A stretch of 64,000 nt of DNA from Kordiimonas sp. SCSIO 12603 (GTDB lineage: Bacteria; Pseudomonadota; Alphaproteobacteria; Sphingomonadales; Kordiimonadaceae). The position numbers and the translations under genes are program-made. The stretch covers positions 1,587,520 to 1,651,519 of the forward strand of contig NZ_CP073748.1 in assembly GCF_024398035.1 (NCBI RefSeq), read 5' to 3'. This document shows positions 26,529-35,244 of the stretch, in pieces. Below the pieces are notes generated by a model. It did no database searches and was not told where the DNA came from. It saw only the letters and a program-made list of their open reading frames with translations. Each line of letters starts with the position of its first letter. Within the stretch, counting starts at the first letter, position 1.

Positions 26529-26853
26529 TTTTACCATTTAAATACTGCTTTCGGGGGGAAAGTTATCCCCGATGGATATATGTCTTATCCACTTCAACAT
26601 GCCTTTGTAACAGCCTGAAATACCGCTTTAAATTTTCCTGCCTTAAAGCGATGGTTGAAGAGTTTTCCACAAGAAATTTGGCCCAGACAAGAATATTTCC
26701 TTGCAAGTTTGGAAATTCATGGCACGCTATATTTAGTGTTAAGTCTGTAAGAGGGAGCCAGATATCGTGTTTCTGGTTATAAATTACTAGACGTTGACCG
26801 GCGGAAACTCAGCCGGTTCAGGCCGGCGTTACATCTCATAAGGGGAAACCGAG
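26529..26853. promoter_or_regulatory. 325-bp intergenic region with DnaA-box-like sites and GC-rich stems
   Basis: Three same-strand sites resemble DnaA boxes: TTATCCCCG (26563-26571, two mismatches), TTATCCACT (26585-26593, one mismatch) and TTTTCCACA (26663-26671, fits TTWTNCACA). A TCGGGG-CCCCGA stem near 26551-26572 may end ubiK. Close to the ybjN-like start, the GCCGG repeats at 26798-26826 can form two mutually exclusive hairpins. No reading frame of note was found. Confidence 0.4.
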
Positions 26854-27366
26854 ATGACGACTTTAAGTACCGGGCATTCCGAGATTGCACTAAACAATCC
26901 TGTAGACATGGCTGAAGAGCTTGCAGGCGCTAATGACTGGAGCGTCGAACGGCACGGCGATAATGAACTCGTCATGTTTATCTCAGGTGAATACACCGAT
27001 CTGCAATTTCGCATCATGTGGCGTGAAGAATTTAAAACACTTCAATTCGCCTGCTTGTTTGATCTTAAAGTTCCAGCCAGCCGAAAAGCCGATATTTATA
27101 AAGTTATTGGACTGATCAATGAACGTATGTGGATTGGTCATTTCGAATATTGGGCTGAAGAGAATGTGCTGCTTTACCGCCACGCCAGCCTTGCGAATGA
27201 TTTAATGCTCGGCGGCATTGGTGAAGATCATATGGTTACCATGGTGGAAACAGCGCTTGGCGAAAGCGAACGGTTCTTCCCTGTGTTCCAGTTTGTTATG
27301 TGGGGTGGGCACAGCCCAGAAGAAGCCATTGAAGCAGCAATGCTTGAATGTGCTGGATCAGCATAA
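26854..27366 (+). CDS. YbjN domain-containing protein
   Basis: This 170-residue cytoplasmic protein of the YbjN family has a chaperone-like fold related to the type III secretion chaperone fold. The pattern FACLFDLKVPASRKADIYKVIGLINERMWIGHFEYW is diagnostic. Family members affect motility, stress or fimbriae, but the mechanism is unknown. The ATG is preceded by AAGGGGAAACCGAG. GC-rich leader hairpins and a strong terminator bound this single-gene unit. Confidence 0.9.
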   Translation: MTTLSTGHSEIALNNPVDMAEELAGANDWSVERHGDNELVMFISGEYTDLQFRIMWREEFKTLQFACLFDLKVPASRKADIYKVIGLINERMWIGHFEYWAEENVLLYRHASLANDLMLGGIGEDHMVTMVETALGESERFFPVFQFVMWGGHSPEEAIEAAMLECAGSA

Positions 27367-27460
27367 AACCACAGGCCTCAGGCTTAGGGAGCGGTACCGG
27401 GATTTGATAACTTTTTTAACAGGTTGAAAAAGAAATTGTCATTTTCCTGTGCTTGAATGG

Positions 27461-27495
27461 AAAGGTAGGTGGATGTAGCATCCATCTACCTTTTC
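27461..27495 (+). terminator. Rho-independent terminator before proC
   Basis: A 15-bp stem with one G-T pair (27461-27475 with 27479-27493) has a 3-nt loop and is followed by TTTTCT. This long stem isolates the ybjN-like gene from proC, which starts 21 bp later, so proC expression relies on read-through or a promoter inside this region. Confidence 0.85.
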
Positions 27496-27515
27496 TATTG
27501 AAATATGAGGCCTTT

Positions 27516-28349
27516 ATGCAGCACGTTTTCTCACCGGATAATCCACTGATTCTTGTTGGTTGTGGGCATATGGGCCATGCAATGGCGCTCGGTTGGCTGA
27601 GTGCTGGGGTTTCACCAGAAGCAATTTTTGTGATTGATCCTGCGCTGGATAGCGCCTGCTTGCCGGGCGTCGCTACAAAGCGCTGTGTTACCTCGTTTGA
27701 AGAACTGCCCAAAGGCACGTTGGCGAAAGCTGTTGTTCTGGCTGTGAAACCACAGGTGATTGACCGTGTGTTGCCGCAGGTGGCAGGTGTTGTTGATAAA
27801 AACAGCCTTGTTATTTCTGTGGCGGCGGGCGTTACACTTGATCAGATGCAAAGAGGTATCGAACACGAATGTGTGCTTATTCGCTCAATGCCAAACACAC
27901 CAGCGGCAGTTGGGGCAGGCATTACAGGGCTTACTGCAAGGGAAGGTATTGCAGCTGCTGATAAAACGCTGGCGAGAGAGCTCCTGTCAGCCACTGGCGC
28001 AACGGTATGGATTGACAGCGAAGATCAGATGAACGCTGTAACCGCTGTTTCCGGCAGTGGGCCAGCTTATGTGTTCTATATGGTGGAATGTATGGCCGCG
28101 GCTGGCGTTCGCCAAGGCTTGCCCGAAGATGTGGCTATGGCACTGGCAAGGCAAACTATTATCGGGGCAGGTCGGCTTTTAGCGGCAGATAGTGATATTG
28201 AAGCTGCGGAACTTAGACGCAGAGTAACAAGCCCCGGAGGCACTACAGCCGCTGCCCTTAATGTGTTGATGCAGGAAGAAGGCTTGCCTGACCTTATGCT
28301 GAAAGCCATTGAAGCTGCAAACAAGCGCGGCGCTGAACTGGCAGGTTAA
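27516..28349 (+). CDS. proC: Pyrroline-5-carboxylate reductase
   Basis: This enzyme catalyses the last step of proline synthesis, reduction of pyrroline-5-carboxylate with NAD(P)H. The Rossmann loop is VGCGHMGHAMALGW, and the C-terminal helical domain has the signature TAVSGSGPAYVFYM and RRRVTSPGGTTAAALNVL. The ATG at 27516 gives 277 residues, the family length; an earlier in-frame start at 27453 would lie within the terminator and is rejected. The stop overlaps the convergent binding-protein gene by 4 bp. Confidence 0.96.
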   Translation: MQHVFSPDNPLILVGCGHMGHAMALGWLSAGVSPEAIFVIDPALDSACLPGVATKRCVTSFEELPKGTLAKAVVLAVKPQVIDRVLPQVAGVVDKNSLVISVAAGVTLDQMQRGIEHECVLIRSMPNTPAAVGAGITGLTAREGIAAADKTLARELLSATGATVWIDSEDQMNAVTAVSGSGPAYVFYMVECMAAAGVRQGLPEDVAMALARQTIIGAGRLLAADSDIEAAELRRRVTSPGGTTAAALNVLMQEEGLPDLMLKAIEAANKRGAELAG

Positions 28350-29221
28350 GGTTTTGCAGGGAATTGGTACCAGTATTTTTCCGGGATATTTTGAACTCGT
28401 TTGCTGAGGCGTGGGTTTTCCAGTTCAAAAACGACTGGGTTATGTTTCATAACCGCATCAAGGGCAATTTGCAGGTTTGAGGTCTTCTTGAACATGCGGT
28501 CATACACCCCGTTTTCCATGATGCGTTCCAGCCCCTGCTGAAGAATAGCTGCATGTTTGGTATCTGATTTATTCATATAAAAGAATAAGTCAGATTTATA
28601 TTTCAGGATGACATGGGTGTTGAGCAGGATTTCCCCGCGTTTAAAATAGCGCTCAAGGGCTTCTTTGTTTCTTTCCCATTCCATGACAGAGCGCGGGTAT
28701 ATATCAACGCGCTGCCTTGCCAGCATAATAGGAAGGCTCTCGTTCGGTGCCGGGACAACCGTTAAGCCATTATGCTTGAGTATTGGGGTATCCGGCCAGG
28801 TGGTGCCTGAGGCAAAGGTAAAGGTCTTCAAATCTTCAAAAGAAGTAACCTGATTGATTTTGGCATCACTCTTTGGTTGAACGAATAATACCCGGGTACC
28901 CAGAAGGCCTTTCGTGAGCGGTATATCAATTTGCAGAAGCGTTTGTTCCCGGTCTTTGTCATGGCCGGTTAGATAAAGATTAAAAGGGGCCTGCCCGTGG
29001 CTAAGTTCAGAGAGTGTCCGGGCCTGATTATAGCGTACCAGCGAATAGTTCTCGAGGGTGTGGTCCCCATCCGCGGCGTTTAGGGCTGCTTGCAGTAGTT
29101 CAAGGAAAAACGGGTCAGATTGAGCATAGGAACCAAGCTTGAAATGTTCGGCATGACAGGAAAGCGTGCCACAAAAGAAAAGGCTGAATATACCGAATAT
29201 CCATATTTTCACTAACGTCAT
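28346..29221 (-). CDS. Orphan periplasmic solute-binding protein
   Basis: This 291-residue protein has a signal peptide (about 1-23). The binding-protein-like features are FKLGSYAQSDPFFLELLQAALNA at the front, SFEDLKTFTFASGTTWPD in the hinge region, and YPRSVMEWERN followed by the KYKSDLFFYMNKSD segment. It resembles proteins that bind small ligands without an ABC partner. No transporter gene is adjacent. The ATG follows a TAGGATC ribosome site, and the gene overlaps proC tail to tail. Confidence 0.75.
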   Translation of the reverse strand: MTLVKIWIFGIFSLFFCGTLSCHAEHFKLGSYAQSDPFFLELLQAALNAADGDHTLENYSLVRYNQARTLSELSHGQAPFNLYLTGHDKDREQTLLQIDIPLTKGLLGTRVLFVQPKSDAKINQVTSFEDLKTFTFASGTTWPDTPILKHNGLTVVPAPNESLPIMLARQRVDIYPRSVMEWERNKEALERYFKRGEILLNTHVILKYKSDLFFYMNKSDTKHAAILQQGLERIMENGVYDRMFKKTSNLQIALDAVMKHNPVVFELENPRLSKRVQNIPEKYWYQFPAKP

Positions 29222-29269
29222 GGGTTGATCCTACAGCGTTGATTCTCAAACAACAAGTATGCGGCAGAT

Positions 29270-29298
29270 AAAAAAAGACCCCGGAAAAATCCGAGGTC
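29270..29298 (-). terminator. Rho-independent terminator on the minus strand with no upstream protein gene
   Basis: GACC-CGGA pairs with TCCG-GGTC around an AAAA loop, with one internal mismatch. It is followed on the minus strand by seven T residues. It cannot serve the gene that starts at 29221, because that gene begins after it, so it should end an RNA transcribed from further right. Confidence 0.78.
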
Positions 29299-29490
29299 TC
29301 GAAAGTGTATCAACATAGGGAGTTTACGCATCAAACGTCTATCAGCGTAAATTAGTAAAGGGCCGGTCCCGGAGGGGAAGTGGGGGAGGGGGAGGAACTC
29401 CGGGACCGACCTTTATGGCGGAAACCGCCAAAACTTTAAACTCGTTGCCGCTGAGCAGTTAGTGTGCTCGTTGGCGTTGACAGGTATATA
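29270..29490 (-). ncRNA. Candidate small RNA with C-rich (anti-Shine-Dalgarno-like) loop
   Basis: The 436-bp gap 29222-29657 contains an ordered set of structures read on the minus strand. They are a GGCGG/CCGCC hairpin (29416-29430), an 11-bp stem (arms 29364-29374 and 29398-29408) whose 23-nt loop is almost all C and T with CCTCC runs, a 7-bp TTTACGC/GCGTAAA stem (29323-29351), and a terminator with seven Ts. C-rich loops complementary to ribosome-binding sites are known in alphaproteobacterial trans-acting sRNAs. The 5' end is uncertain; a TATATA box at 29485-29490 is a possible -10. Confidence 0.55.
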
Positions 29491-29657
29491 GGCCTGCACC
29501 ATGAAAAGGGAAAGAGATGATTTCGCCGTACCAGCTATGCGTTTTGCGCATGCCTTTCAATTATGAACTATTTGTTAAACGCATTGCTTGACGGCAGCGA
29601 TTAATGCTTCATTATAGCGTTTGAAAAAGCCTATTTTAGGCAAATACTTAGCGGGGG

Positions 29658-31295
29658 ATGCTCATGAACTGGTACAAAATGTCCGTGGCTGGCTTGGCAA
29701 TATTTGCAGCGGCTGCATGTGGTGACAGTGGTGGTGAAACTACCGAAAAAAAAGATTGGAAGGCCGAAGTTTTAGTTGCGGTGGACCAACGTGATGCGGC
29801 GAATCCTGTTTTTGAAGAAGCATTGAATGCAAATCAGCCTGAAGTTTTGGCCTTTATGGGGCATATGGGCGAAGAGATGTGCGGCAAGATTGCACCGTAT
29901 TTGGCAAGTGACGATAAAAATTACCGCTATTATGCAGCGATTGGTGCCGCATACTGCCAGGATGAAAAACTTTCCGCGAATCTTCTTTCTGCGTTTGATG
30001 CGGAAGAGGATGTGCGCATCAAAGAAGTTTTGGCTGTGGCCCTGGGTTATTCGGGCGGTGAAACAGCACGGATGCCGCTTTTTGATAATTATGCGGAGCT
30101 GGATGAAGCTGGTCTTGTGGCGATTATTCAATCCATCGCTTATGCACAGGTGAAGGCATCTGATTATCAGCTCGCGCCATTTGGTGAATTGCTTGATCTC
30201 ACTTCCGATAAAAAACTTGGGTATGCTGCGGCTTATGCGCTTGGGCGTGTAAACGGCCTGAACAGTATGCTTGAGCTTGCGGATGTTGAACGCGCTATCG
30301 GTGAAGCGCCATCTGTTGATGTAAAAATTGCTCTTACCCGTGTTGCTCGTCAGTTCGGTAATGAAGCAGCACCGCTGTTGTTATCGCTTACCGAAGGACA
30401 GGCGAAGGTAGTTCGTATTGCAGCGATCACGGCAATGGCCCGGCTTTCTGATGAAGCAACGAAGCTGGCACTTTATAACCTTGTTGAAGACGAATCTGCT
30501 CATGTAAGGCATGCAGCTCTCGCGGCGCTTGCAAACCGGAATATGGATGATCCCGGTGTTGAAGCTATTCTTGATAACGCATTATCAAACGGTACAAGCT
30601 GGGATAAGGTTTCCGCCATGCGCGGTATTCGGGCGCGGGATGCAGAACTTGCAAACCGTGTAGCCAGTGAATGGCTTGCAGGCGATGATTATTACCTTGC
30701 ATTTCAAGGGTTGATTATCTTGTCCGGTTCTGATGAAGGCCGAGAAATTCTGAAAGAATATGCTGATACGCATAAAGGCACTGTGCGCGGCTATGAAGCG
30801 GCTGTTGCGCTTGACCCATCTATTGAGGCGGATACCGTGCCGCGTGCAACACCTGATTTTGCTACGACGCAAAACTATGTGACCAAAACACTGACCCTTT
30901 CTACGACCCAAGGCGATATTGTAATTAAAATGCGCCCGAATGCACCGTTTGCAGCCACAAGCTTTTTGCAAGCGGCAGAACAAGGCAAGTTGGATGGTAT
31001 GTTATGGCACCGGGTGATCCCGAACTTTGTGGCGCAAGCTGGCCAAAAGGAAGACCCAGAACTTTATAAGTGGGGTAGCATCCGTGAGGAATGGGGCGGT
31101 GCTCATGAAATTGGTACTGTTGGTGTAGCAACTGCGGGCCCTGATACCGGGACAACTCAATTCTTTATCAATACAGCATACAACATGCATTTGAATGGCC
31201 GTTACACTGTGTTTGGCGAAGTAACCAGCAGCATGAATGTGGTCTATAACCTTCAGGAAGGTGATAAGATTATAAAGGCCACTGTTAGCCGTTAA
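29658..31295 (+). CDS. Lipoprotein with HEAT repeats and a C-terminal cyclophilin domain
   Basis: This 545-residue protein has a lipoprotein signal (lipobox AAAC, Cys21). HEAT-like helical repeats span about 70-385, with repeating patterns such as VRHAALAALANR and VRIAAITAMARLS. A peptidyl-prolyl isomerase domain (about 400-545) follows, with TTQGDIVIKM, MLWHRVIPNFVAQAG and TTQFFINTAYNMHLNGRYTVFGEV. It probably folds or scaffolds envelope proteins on the periplasmic side of a membrane. The fusion of a repeat scaffold with a cyclophilin is known but uncommon. The start has GGGGG directly upstream. Confidence 0.92.
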   Translation: MLMNWYKMSVAGLAIFAAAACGDSGGETTEKKDWKAEVLVAVDQRDAANPVFEEALNANQPEVLAFMGHMGEEMCGKIAPYLASDDKNYRYYAAIGAAYCQDEKLSANLLSAFDAEEDVRIKEVLAVALGYSGGETARMPLFDNYAELDEAGLVAIIQSIAYAQVKASDYQLAPFGELLDLTSDKKLGYAAAYALGRVNGLNSMLELADVERAIGEAPSVDVKIALTRVARQFGNEAAPLLLSLTEGQAKVVRIAAITAMARLSDEATKLALYNLVEDESAHVRHAALAALANRNMDDPGVEAILDNALSNGTSWDKVSAMRGIRARDAELANRVASEWLAGDDYYLAFQGLIILSGSDEGREILKEYADTHKGTVRGYEAAVALDPSIEADTVPRATPDFATTQNYVTKTLTLSTTQGDIVIKMRPNAPFAATSFLQAAEQGKLDGMLWHRVIPNFVAQAGQKEDPELYKWGSIREEWGGAHEIGTVGVATAGPDTGTTQFFINTAYNMHLNGRYTVFGEVTSSMNVVYNLQEGDKIIKATVSR

Positions 31296-31302
31296 AGAAA
31301 TA

Positions 31303-31330
31303 AGCCACCTCATTTTTTGATGGGGTGGCT
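31303..31330 (+). terminator. Terminator of the HEAT/cyclophilin gene
   Basis: An 11-bp stem with one G-T pair (AGCCACCTCAT with ATGGGGTGGCT) has a T-rich loop. The T-run after it is weak (TCTATATTTT). Confidence 0.7.
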
Positions 31331-31369
31331 TCTATATTTTCAGCCTTCAAAACAGGTGTGATTAGCGAA

Positions 31370-32395
31370 ATGGAAGCCCTCAATTTTGTCAATTTAATAC
31401 AGGCAGGTGCCATTGCTATTGGGGTGTTAGGCGGTGTTCTCTTTTGGCTTACCAAACCGTATGAATTTCGGGGTATTGCATTTTTCTATTTGGCGATGGC
31501 GCTGGCTGCCACAATCAATATTCTGGAAGAAACAGGCGTTACCAGAGATATTTATCTGGTTAGCCCTGTCTTCATCATGCTTTTTGGGCCTGCGACATAT
31601 CTCAGTGCAAAGCTGATTATAGAGAAAAAGCTGCTTTGGCGTGAAGCATGGCACCTGGCACCAGCCTTACCGCTCCTGTTTTTTACCTCATACACTTATG
31701 AAGTAATTGCCGTTGGTACAATATGGCGGCTTGCCTATGCGCTCTTTACTATGTCGATGATCTGGAAATACAAGCGCTTGCTTGATGAAGAGCGTTCTGA
31801 TGCCGAAGAATACTCGCTCAATTGGCTTATATGGGTGTTGGTTATAACTGCAGCTTTCAACCTTGTTGATCTTGTCCGTTTGAATATTCAGCCATTGATC
31901 CCTCACGGTTTGAATATATTTGGGCAAGGTGTGAATAATGCAGTTTGGCTTATTGCTTCAATGGTCATTATCGTGAAGTTCCAGATGCAGGGAAGCCTTC
32001 CAAAGAAAAGCGCAAAACTTTTGCCTGATACCAAAGATGGTGAAGCCAGGAAGGAAGACTATACAGCGGTTTTTGAAGAACTGGATAAGCTTATCAGGCT
32101 GAATGAATGGTATTTAAAACCGCGCCTTACCTTGCATGATTTAAGTGAACTAACCGGCCTGCAGGTTCGGGAAATATCCCGGGCAATTAATGTGGTGAAA
32201 GAGCTTCCCTTCAACGAATATATCAACGGCTTCAGGGTTGAATATGTCTGTAACGCTATAGAGACAGGGACCAAGCAATCTCTGCTTGAAATTGCAATGG
32301 CAGCCGGGTTCAGTTCTAAAGCGTCCTTTAATAAAGTGTTTAAACAAATCGCAGGGATGACACCCTCTGAATATAAAAGCCGCGTAAAGGCCTAA
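31370..32395 (+). CDS. AraC family regulator with N-terminal membrane domain
   Basis: This protein has about 341 residues. The first 220 contain about seven hydrophobic helices. The C-terminal 100 form an AraC-type double helix-turn-helix (LTLHDLSELTGLQVREISRAIN and LLEIAMAAGFSSKASFNKVFKQIAGMTPSEYKSR). The ATG at 31370 aligns best with two related regulators in this window (47045 and 49244). A GTG at 31358 is possible, and the frame can be extended to 31325, which lies inside a terminator. It may sense a membrane or periplasmic signal and act on the amidohydrolase lipoprotein gene 92 bp downstream; that target is inferred. Confidence 0.87.
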   Translation: MEALNFVNLIQAGAIAIGVLGGVLFWLTKPYEFRGIAFFYLAMALAATINILEETGVTRDIYLVSPVFIMLFGPATYLSAKLIIEKKLLWREAWHLAPALPLLFFTSYTYEVIAVGTIWRLAYALFTMSMIWKYKRLLDEERSDAEEYSLNWLIWVLVITAAFNLVDLVRLNIQPLIPHGLNIFGQGVNNAVWLIASMVIIVKFQMQGSLPKKSAKLLPDTKDGEARKEDYTAVFEELDKLIRLNEWYLKPRLTLHDLSELTGLQVREISRAINVVKELPFNEYINGFRVEYVCNAIETGTKQSLLEIAMAAGFSSKASFNKVFKQIAGMTPSEYKSRVKA

Positions 32396-32487
32396 TAACA
32401 GGATGATAGACGTCAAATAACCTGTTTCTGGACGACAGGAGTATTTGCTCTTCCTAACTCATAGCTTTCTAAAGCGAGGAGTTAGGT

Positions 32488-33849
32488 ATGAAATTTATCC
32501 CCTGTGTGCTGGCAAGCCTATTGATTGGCTGTAGCGCAGCAAGCGAAGACATTGAGCCAGCAGGTAATGGCTTTATCTTGCAAAATGTAAATGTCGTTGA
32601 TGTAGCGAACCGGTCAATTCTTTCGTCTAAAACCATAAGGGTGGAAAACGGCAAGATCACTTCTATTACTGATGTGGATGTATCTGATAGGTTGGCTGAT
32701 CTTCCTGTCATTGAAGGAAAAGGTGGGTATGTAACACCGGGCCTCATTGATATGCATGTGCACATGTATGAGCGCGCAGCCTATGTGATGACGCTAAGCC
32801 ACGGGGTAACCCATGTCCGCATTATGAACGGTGTGCCAAAGCAGCTTGAATGGCGTGATAAGGTAAATGCGGGAGAGATGATTGGCAGTAGCTCAACGGT
32901 TAGCAGCCCGATTATCTCTGGCTACAAAGGGGCTTATTTGCATCACGGTGTTGAAACCGCTGAAGAAGCGAGGGAAGCTGTTCGCCAGTATCACGGTGAA
33001 GGCTATGATCTTATCAAGCTTTATGGGAACTTGAGCGAAGAAGCCCTGAAGGGCGCTGTTGCTGAAGGCAAACGGCTGGATATGCCAATGGCCAAGCACG
33101 GACCGCATGCATCGGGTGAGATGCCTGTTGGTGAGCTAAAGGGACTGCAGTCTTTTGAACATGCGGAAGATATCTATCAAGGTCCGCTGAATTACAAATT
33201 TGAGCCCGATCGTCTGCCGGGCATTATTGCCGAATTGAAAGCAACAGAGGTACCGCTCACTCCAACGCTGAATATCTTTTACCAGTTAACGAAACTGAGC
33301 GAGGAAAAAGAAGCGTTTCTTGAGCAGACCCCAAAACACTATACCTCTTATATCATTGCGCTTGAGGCTAAGAAGAACCAGGTAGATCGTTGGTTAACCG
33401 CCTCTGACAGAATGGTGGCGCATAATAAAAAGACCCTCGCATTCTTGCAGCTGATCACGAAGCAGGCGCATGAAGGAGGAATTCCTCTACTGGTAGGATC
33501 TGATTCAGGCGTACTTTTGTCCCCGCATGGCCTTGCGACCCACACTGAGATGCGGCTGATGAAAGAAGCTGGGCTCGATAGTTATGAGGTATTGGCGGCA
33601 GCCACCATTAACTCAGCCAAGGCGCTGGGGATGGAAAACCAGATTGGGCAAGTGGTTGCTGGTTATAATGCTGATTTTATCTATACAGCATCTAATCCTG
33701 CCGATGATCTTTCTGTACTCGTGGAGCCTGCTGCAGTGGCAAAGGCAGGGCATTGGTACACGCGCGAAAAGCTTGATCAATTGAGAGTTGACGCCATTAA
33801 AAACCGAAGTTTCTGGGAAGAAGTTGGCGTGCTGTTTGGCGCTATGTAG
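32488..33849 (+). CDS. Amidohydrolase family lipoprotein
   Basis: This 453-residue protein has a lipobox (LIGC, Cys15), so it should be membrane-anchored outside the cytoplasm. The metal motifs are GLIDMHVHMY (HxH), YDLIKLYGNL (candidate bridging Lys), PMAKHGPHASG and SFEHAED (His) and LVGSDSGV (Asp). It is related to the secreted amidohydrolase at 4503 and likely cleaves dipeptides or similar amides. It follows the membrane AraC gene in the same direction and ends at a good terminator. Confidence 0.88.
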   Translation: MKFIPCVLASLLIGCSAASEDIEPAGNGFILQNVNVVDVANRSILSSKTIRVENGKITSITDVDVSDRLADLPVIEGKGGYVTPGLIDMHVHMYERAAYVMTLSHGVTHVRIMNGVPKQLEWRDKVNAGEMIGSSSTVSSPIISGYKGAYLHHGVETAEEAREAVRQYHGEGYDLIKLYGNLSEEALKGAVAEGKRLDMPMAKHGPHASGEMPVGELKGLQSFEHAEDIYQGPLNYKFEPDRLPGIIAELKATEVPLTPTLNIFYQLTKLSEEKEAFLEQTPKHYTSYIIALEAKKNQVDRWLTASDRMVAHNKKTLAFLQLITKQAHEGGIPLLVGSDSGVLLSPHGLATHTEMRLMKEAGLDSYEVLAAATINSAKALGMENQIGQVVAGYNADFIYTASNPADDLSVLVEPAAVAKAGHWYTREKLDQLRVDAIKNRSFWEEVGVLFGAM

Positions 33850-33863
33850 ATCATCCAAGTGGA

Positions 33864-33891
33864 AAAGCCCTCGCGATGTTGCGGGGGCTTT
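33864..33891. terminator. Bidirectional terminator
   Basis: An 11-bp stem with one G-T pair (AAAGCCCTCGC with GCGGGGGCTTT) lies between the convergent amidohydrolase and LysR genes. Confidence 0.75.
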
Positions 33892-33896
33892 GTGTT

Positions 33897-34790
33897 TTAA
33901 AGGATATTACTTTCAGCTTTAATCTGCCGCACCATGAAATCACGGAACAGAGCCACGCGGAGCGACCCTCTAAGCTCGGGCGGGTAACAATAATAGCTGT
34001 TAAACGGTTTACCTTCGATTTGCGGCAGGACCCGCACAAGCGTTTGCCTGTTGTGCACCAGATAATCCGGCAAAACCGCAATGCCCATACCCGCTTCCAC
34101 AGCATGCATTACACCGTATAGGTTATTTACCTGTAGGCGGGGCTTCCGCTTTTTGGTTGGATTACCAACATTTGCGAGCCAGCCAAGGTTCTTCAGTGTT
34201 GGCAGGTTTGTTGTGCCGAAAGTGATAAGGTCGTGGTTATCCAAATCTTCGGGCGTAACGGGTGTTCCCATACGGTCCAGATACTCTGGACTTGCATAAA
34301 TGTGGGTGTGGAAACTCGCCAGTGGGCGCTGGATCAAATCAGCTTGCTCTGGATCATGAAGGCGGATCGCCACATCCGCTTCACCAGCGGCGAGATCAAG
34401 ATCGGCATCATCAAGGATAACCTGCACATCAATATCAGGATATTCAGCCATAAACTGTTCAAGGTGAGGTGTGAGCCAAACGGCCCCGAACGTTACCATT
34501 GTGGTTACACGGAGAAGGCCTGATGGACGCTCTTTCGATTCCATTAAACTGCGTTCGGTTTCTTCAATGCGGTGGACCACATCACGGGCAGTGTTGAAAA
34601 GTTCCTGCCCTTCCTGCGTAAGAACAAGGCCGCGAGCATGGCGCGTGAACAGAGAAACATTAAGGCTTTCTTCAAGCGCACGAATTTGGCGACTGACAGC
34701 AGACTGGCTACAATTCAGCCGGGCGCCAGCATTTGTAAAACTGCCAGATTCCGCAACGGTATGAAAAATGCGAAGTCTATCCCAATCCAT
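33897..34790 (-). CDS. LysR family transcriptional regulator
   Basis: This 297-residue protein has an N-terminal winged HTH (LRIFHTVAESGSFTNAGARLNCSQSAVSRQIRALEESL) and a C-terminal effector-binding domain with the typical GVMHAVEAGMGIAVLPDYLV segment. The effector and targets are unknown. It is divergent from the two-gene unit at 34930, with a 139-bp gap where a LysR-type site would be expected. Length and layout are standard. Confidence 0.94.
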   Translation of the reverse strand: MDWDRLRIFHTVAESGSFTNAGARLNCSQSAVSRQIRALEESLNVSLFTRHARGLVLTQEGQELFNTARDVVHRIEETERSLMESKERPSGLLRVTTMVTFGAVWLTPHLEQFMAEYPDIDVQVILDDADLDLAAGEADVAIRLHDPEQADLIQRPLASFHTHIYASPEYLDRMGTPVTPEDLDNHDLITFGTTNLPTLKNLGWLANVGNPTKKRKPRLQVNNLYGVMHAVEAGMGIAVLPDYLVHNRQTLVRVLPQIEGKPFNSYYCYPPELRGSLRVALFRDFMVRQIKAESNIL

Positions 34791-34929
34791 GCCATGTTCT
34801 CCTAAGTTTCGCTGACTATCCCATTCCTTGGGGCAGGGCGCAAGTCCTTCATGTCTTTATGTTTTCACTGCTTGCTGCGGCTCTTCATATTGCATAAACT
34901 GACCCTTACACAATCTTGAGGTCAGCTCC

Positions 34930-35244
34930 ATGACAAGTAACGATAAAATTCTGGAAGCAGTAGCGGGATATTTCAAACGGGAATATCCAGGCATGACAGC
35001 AGAAGCTGTGATTTGCTTTATGATTTTATCTGATCTTGGTGATCAGGCACGTATGTATGATATCGGTGTTGGCACTGGCATGACATGGGAAGAAGTGTAC
35101 CAGCATATGATGCTGATGAAAGTAGGGAACGGTGCAGGGCTGGTTGCATACCAGCAGCTGGCAGACGGGCATTATATGGCGATCCTTACAGATAAAGGTA
35201 AAGCAGCGCGAGATGCGCTTCAACAATCGGTTCCTGTAGGCTGA
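34930..35244 (+). CDS. Small cytoplasmic protein of unknown function
   Basis: This 104-residue protein has no signal peptide and no membrane segment. Its composition suggests mixed helices, and the final ADGHYMAILTDKGKAARDAL stretch recalls the wing of a winged-helix domain, though this is weak. Start: ATG after GAGGTCAGCTCC. The stop overlaps the next start (ATGA-type, 1 bp shared), so the two are coupled. It is divergent from the LysR gene. Confidence 0.72.
   Translation: MTSNDKILEAVAGYFKREYPGMTAEAVICFMILSDLGDQARMYDIGVGTGMTWEEVYQHMMLMKVGNGAGLVAYQQLADGHYMAILTDKGKAARDALQQSVPVG

Noticed and set aside
26563-26671. Chromosome origin at the DnaA-box-like cluster
   Set aside because: Only one site fits the consensus fully, no AT-rich unwinding repeat array is evident, and the neighbours (ubiK, ybjN-like) are not origin-linked genes.
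27453-27515. Longer N-terminus for proC
   Set aside because: The extra 21 codons run through a strong terminator hairpin, and the Rossmann fold starts properly from the ATG at 27516.
29501-29566. A 21-codon frame after TTGACA and TATATA in the gap before the HEAT/cyclophilin gene
   Set aside because: It has no ribosome site, and TTGACA and TATATA are only 2 bp apart, which is not promoter spacing. The frame is too short to support.
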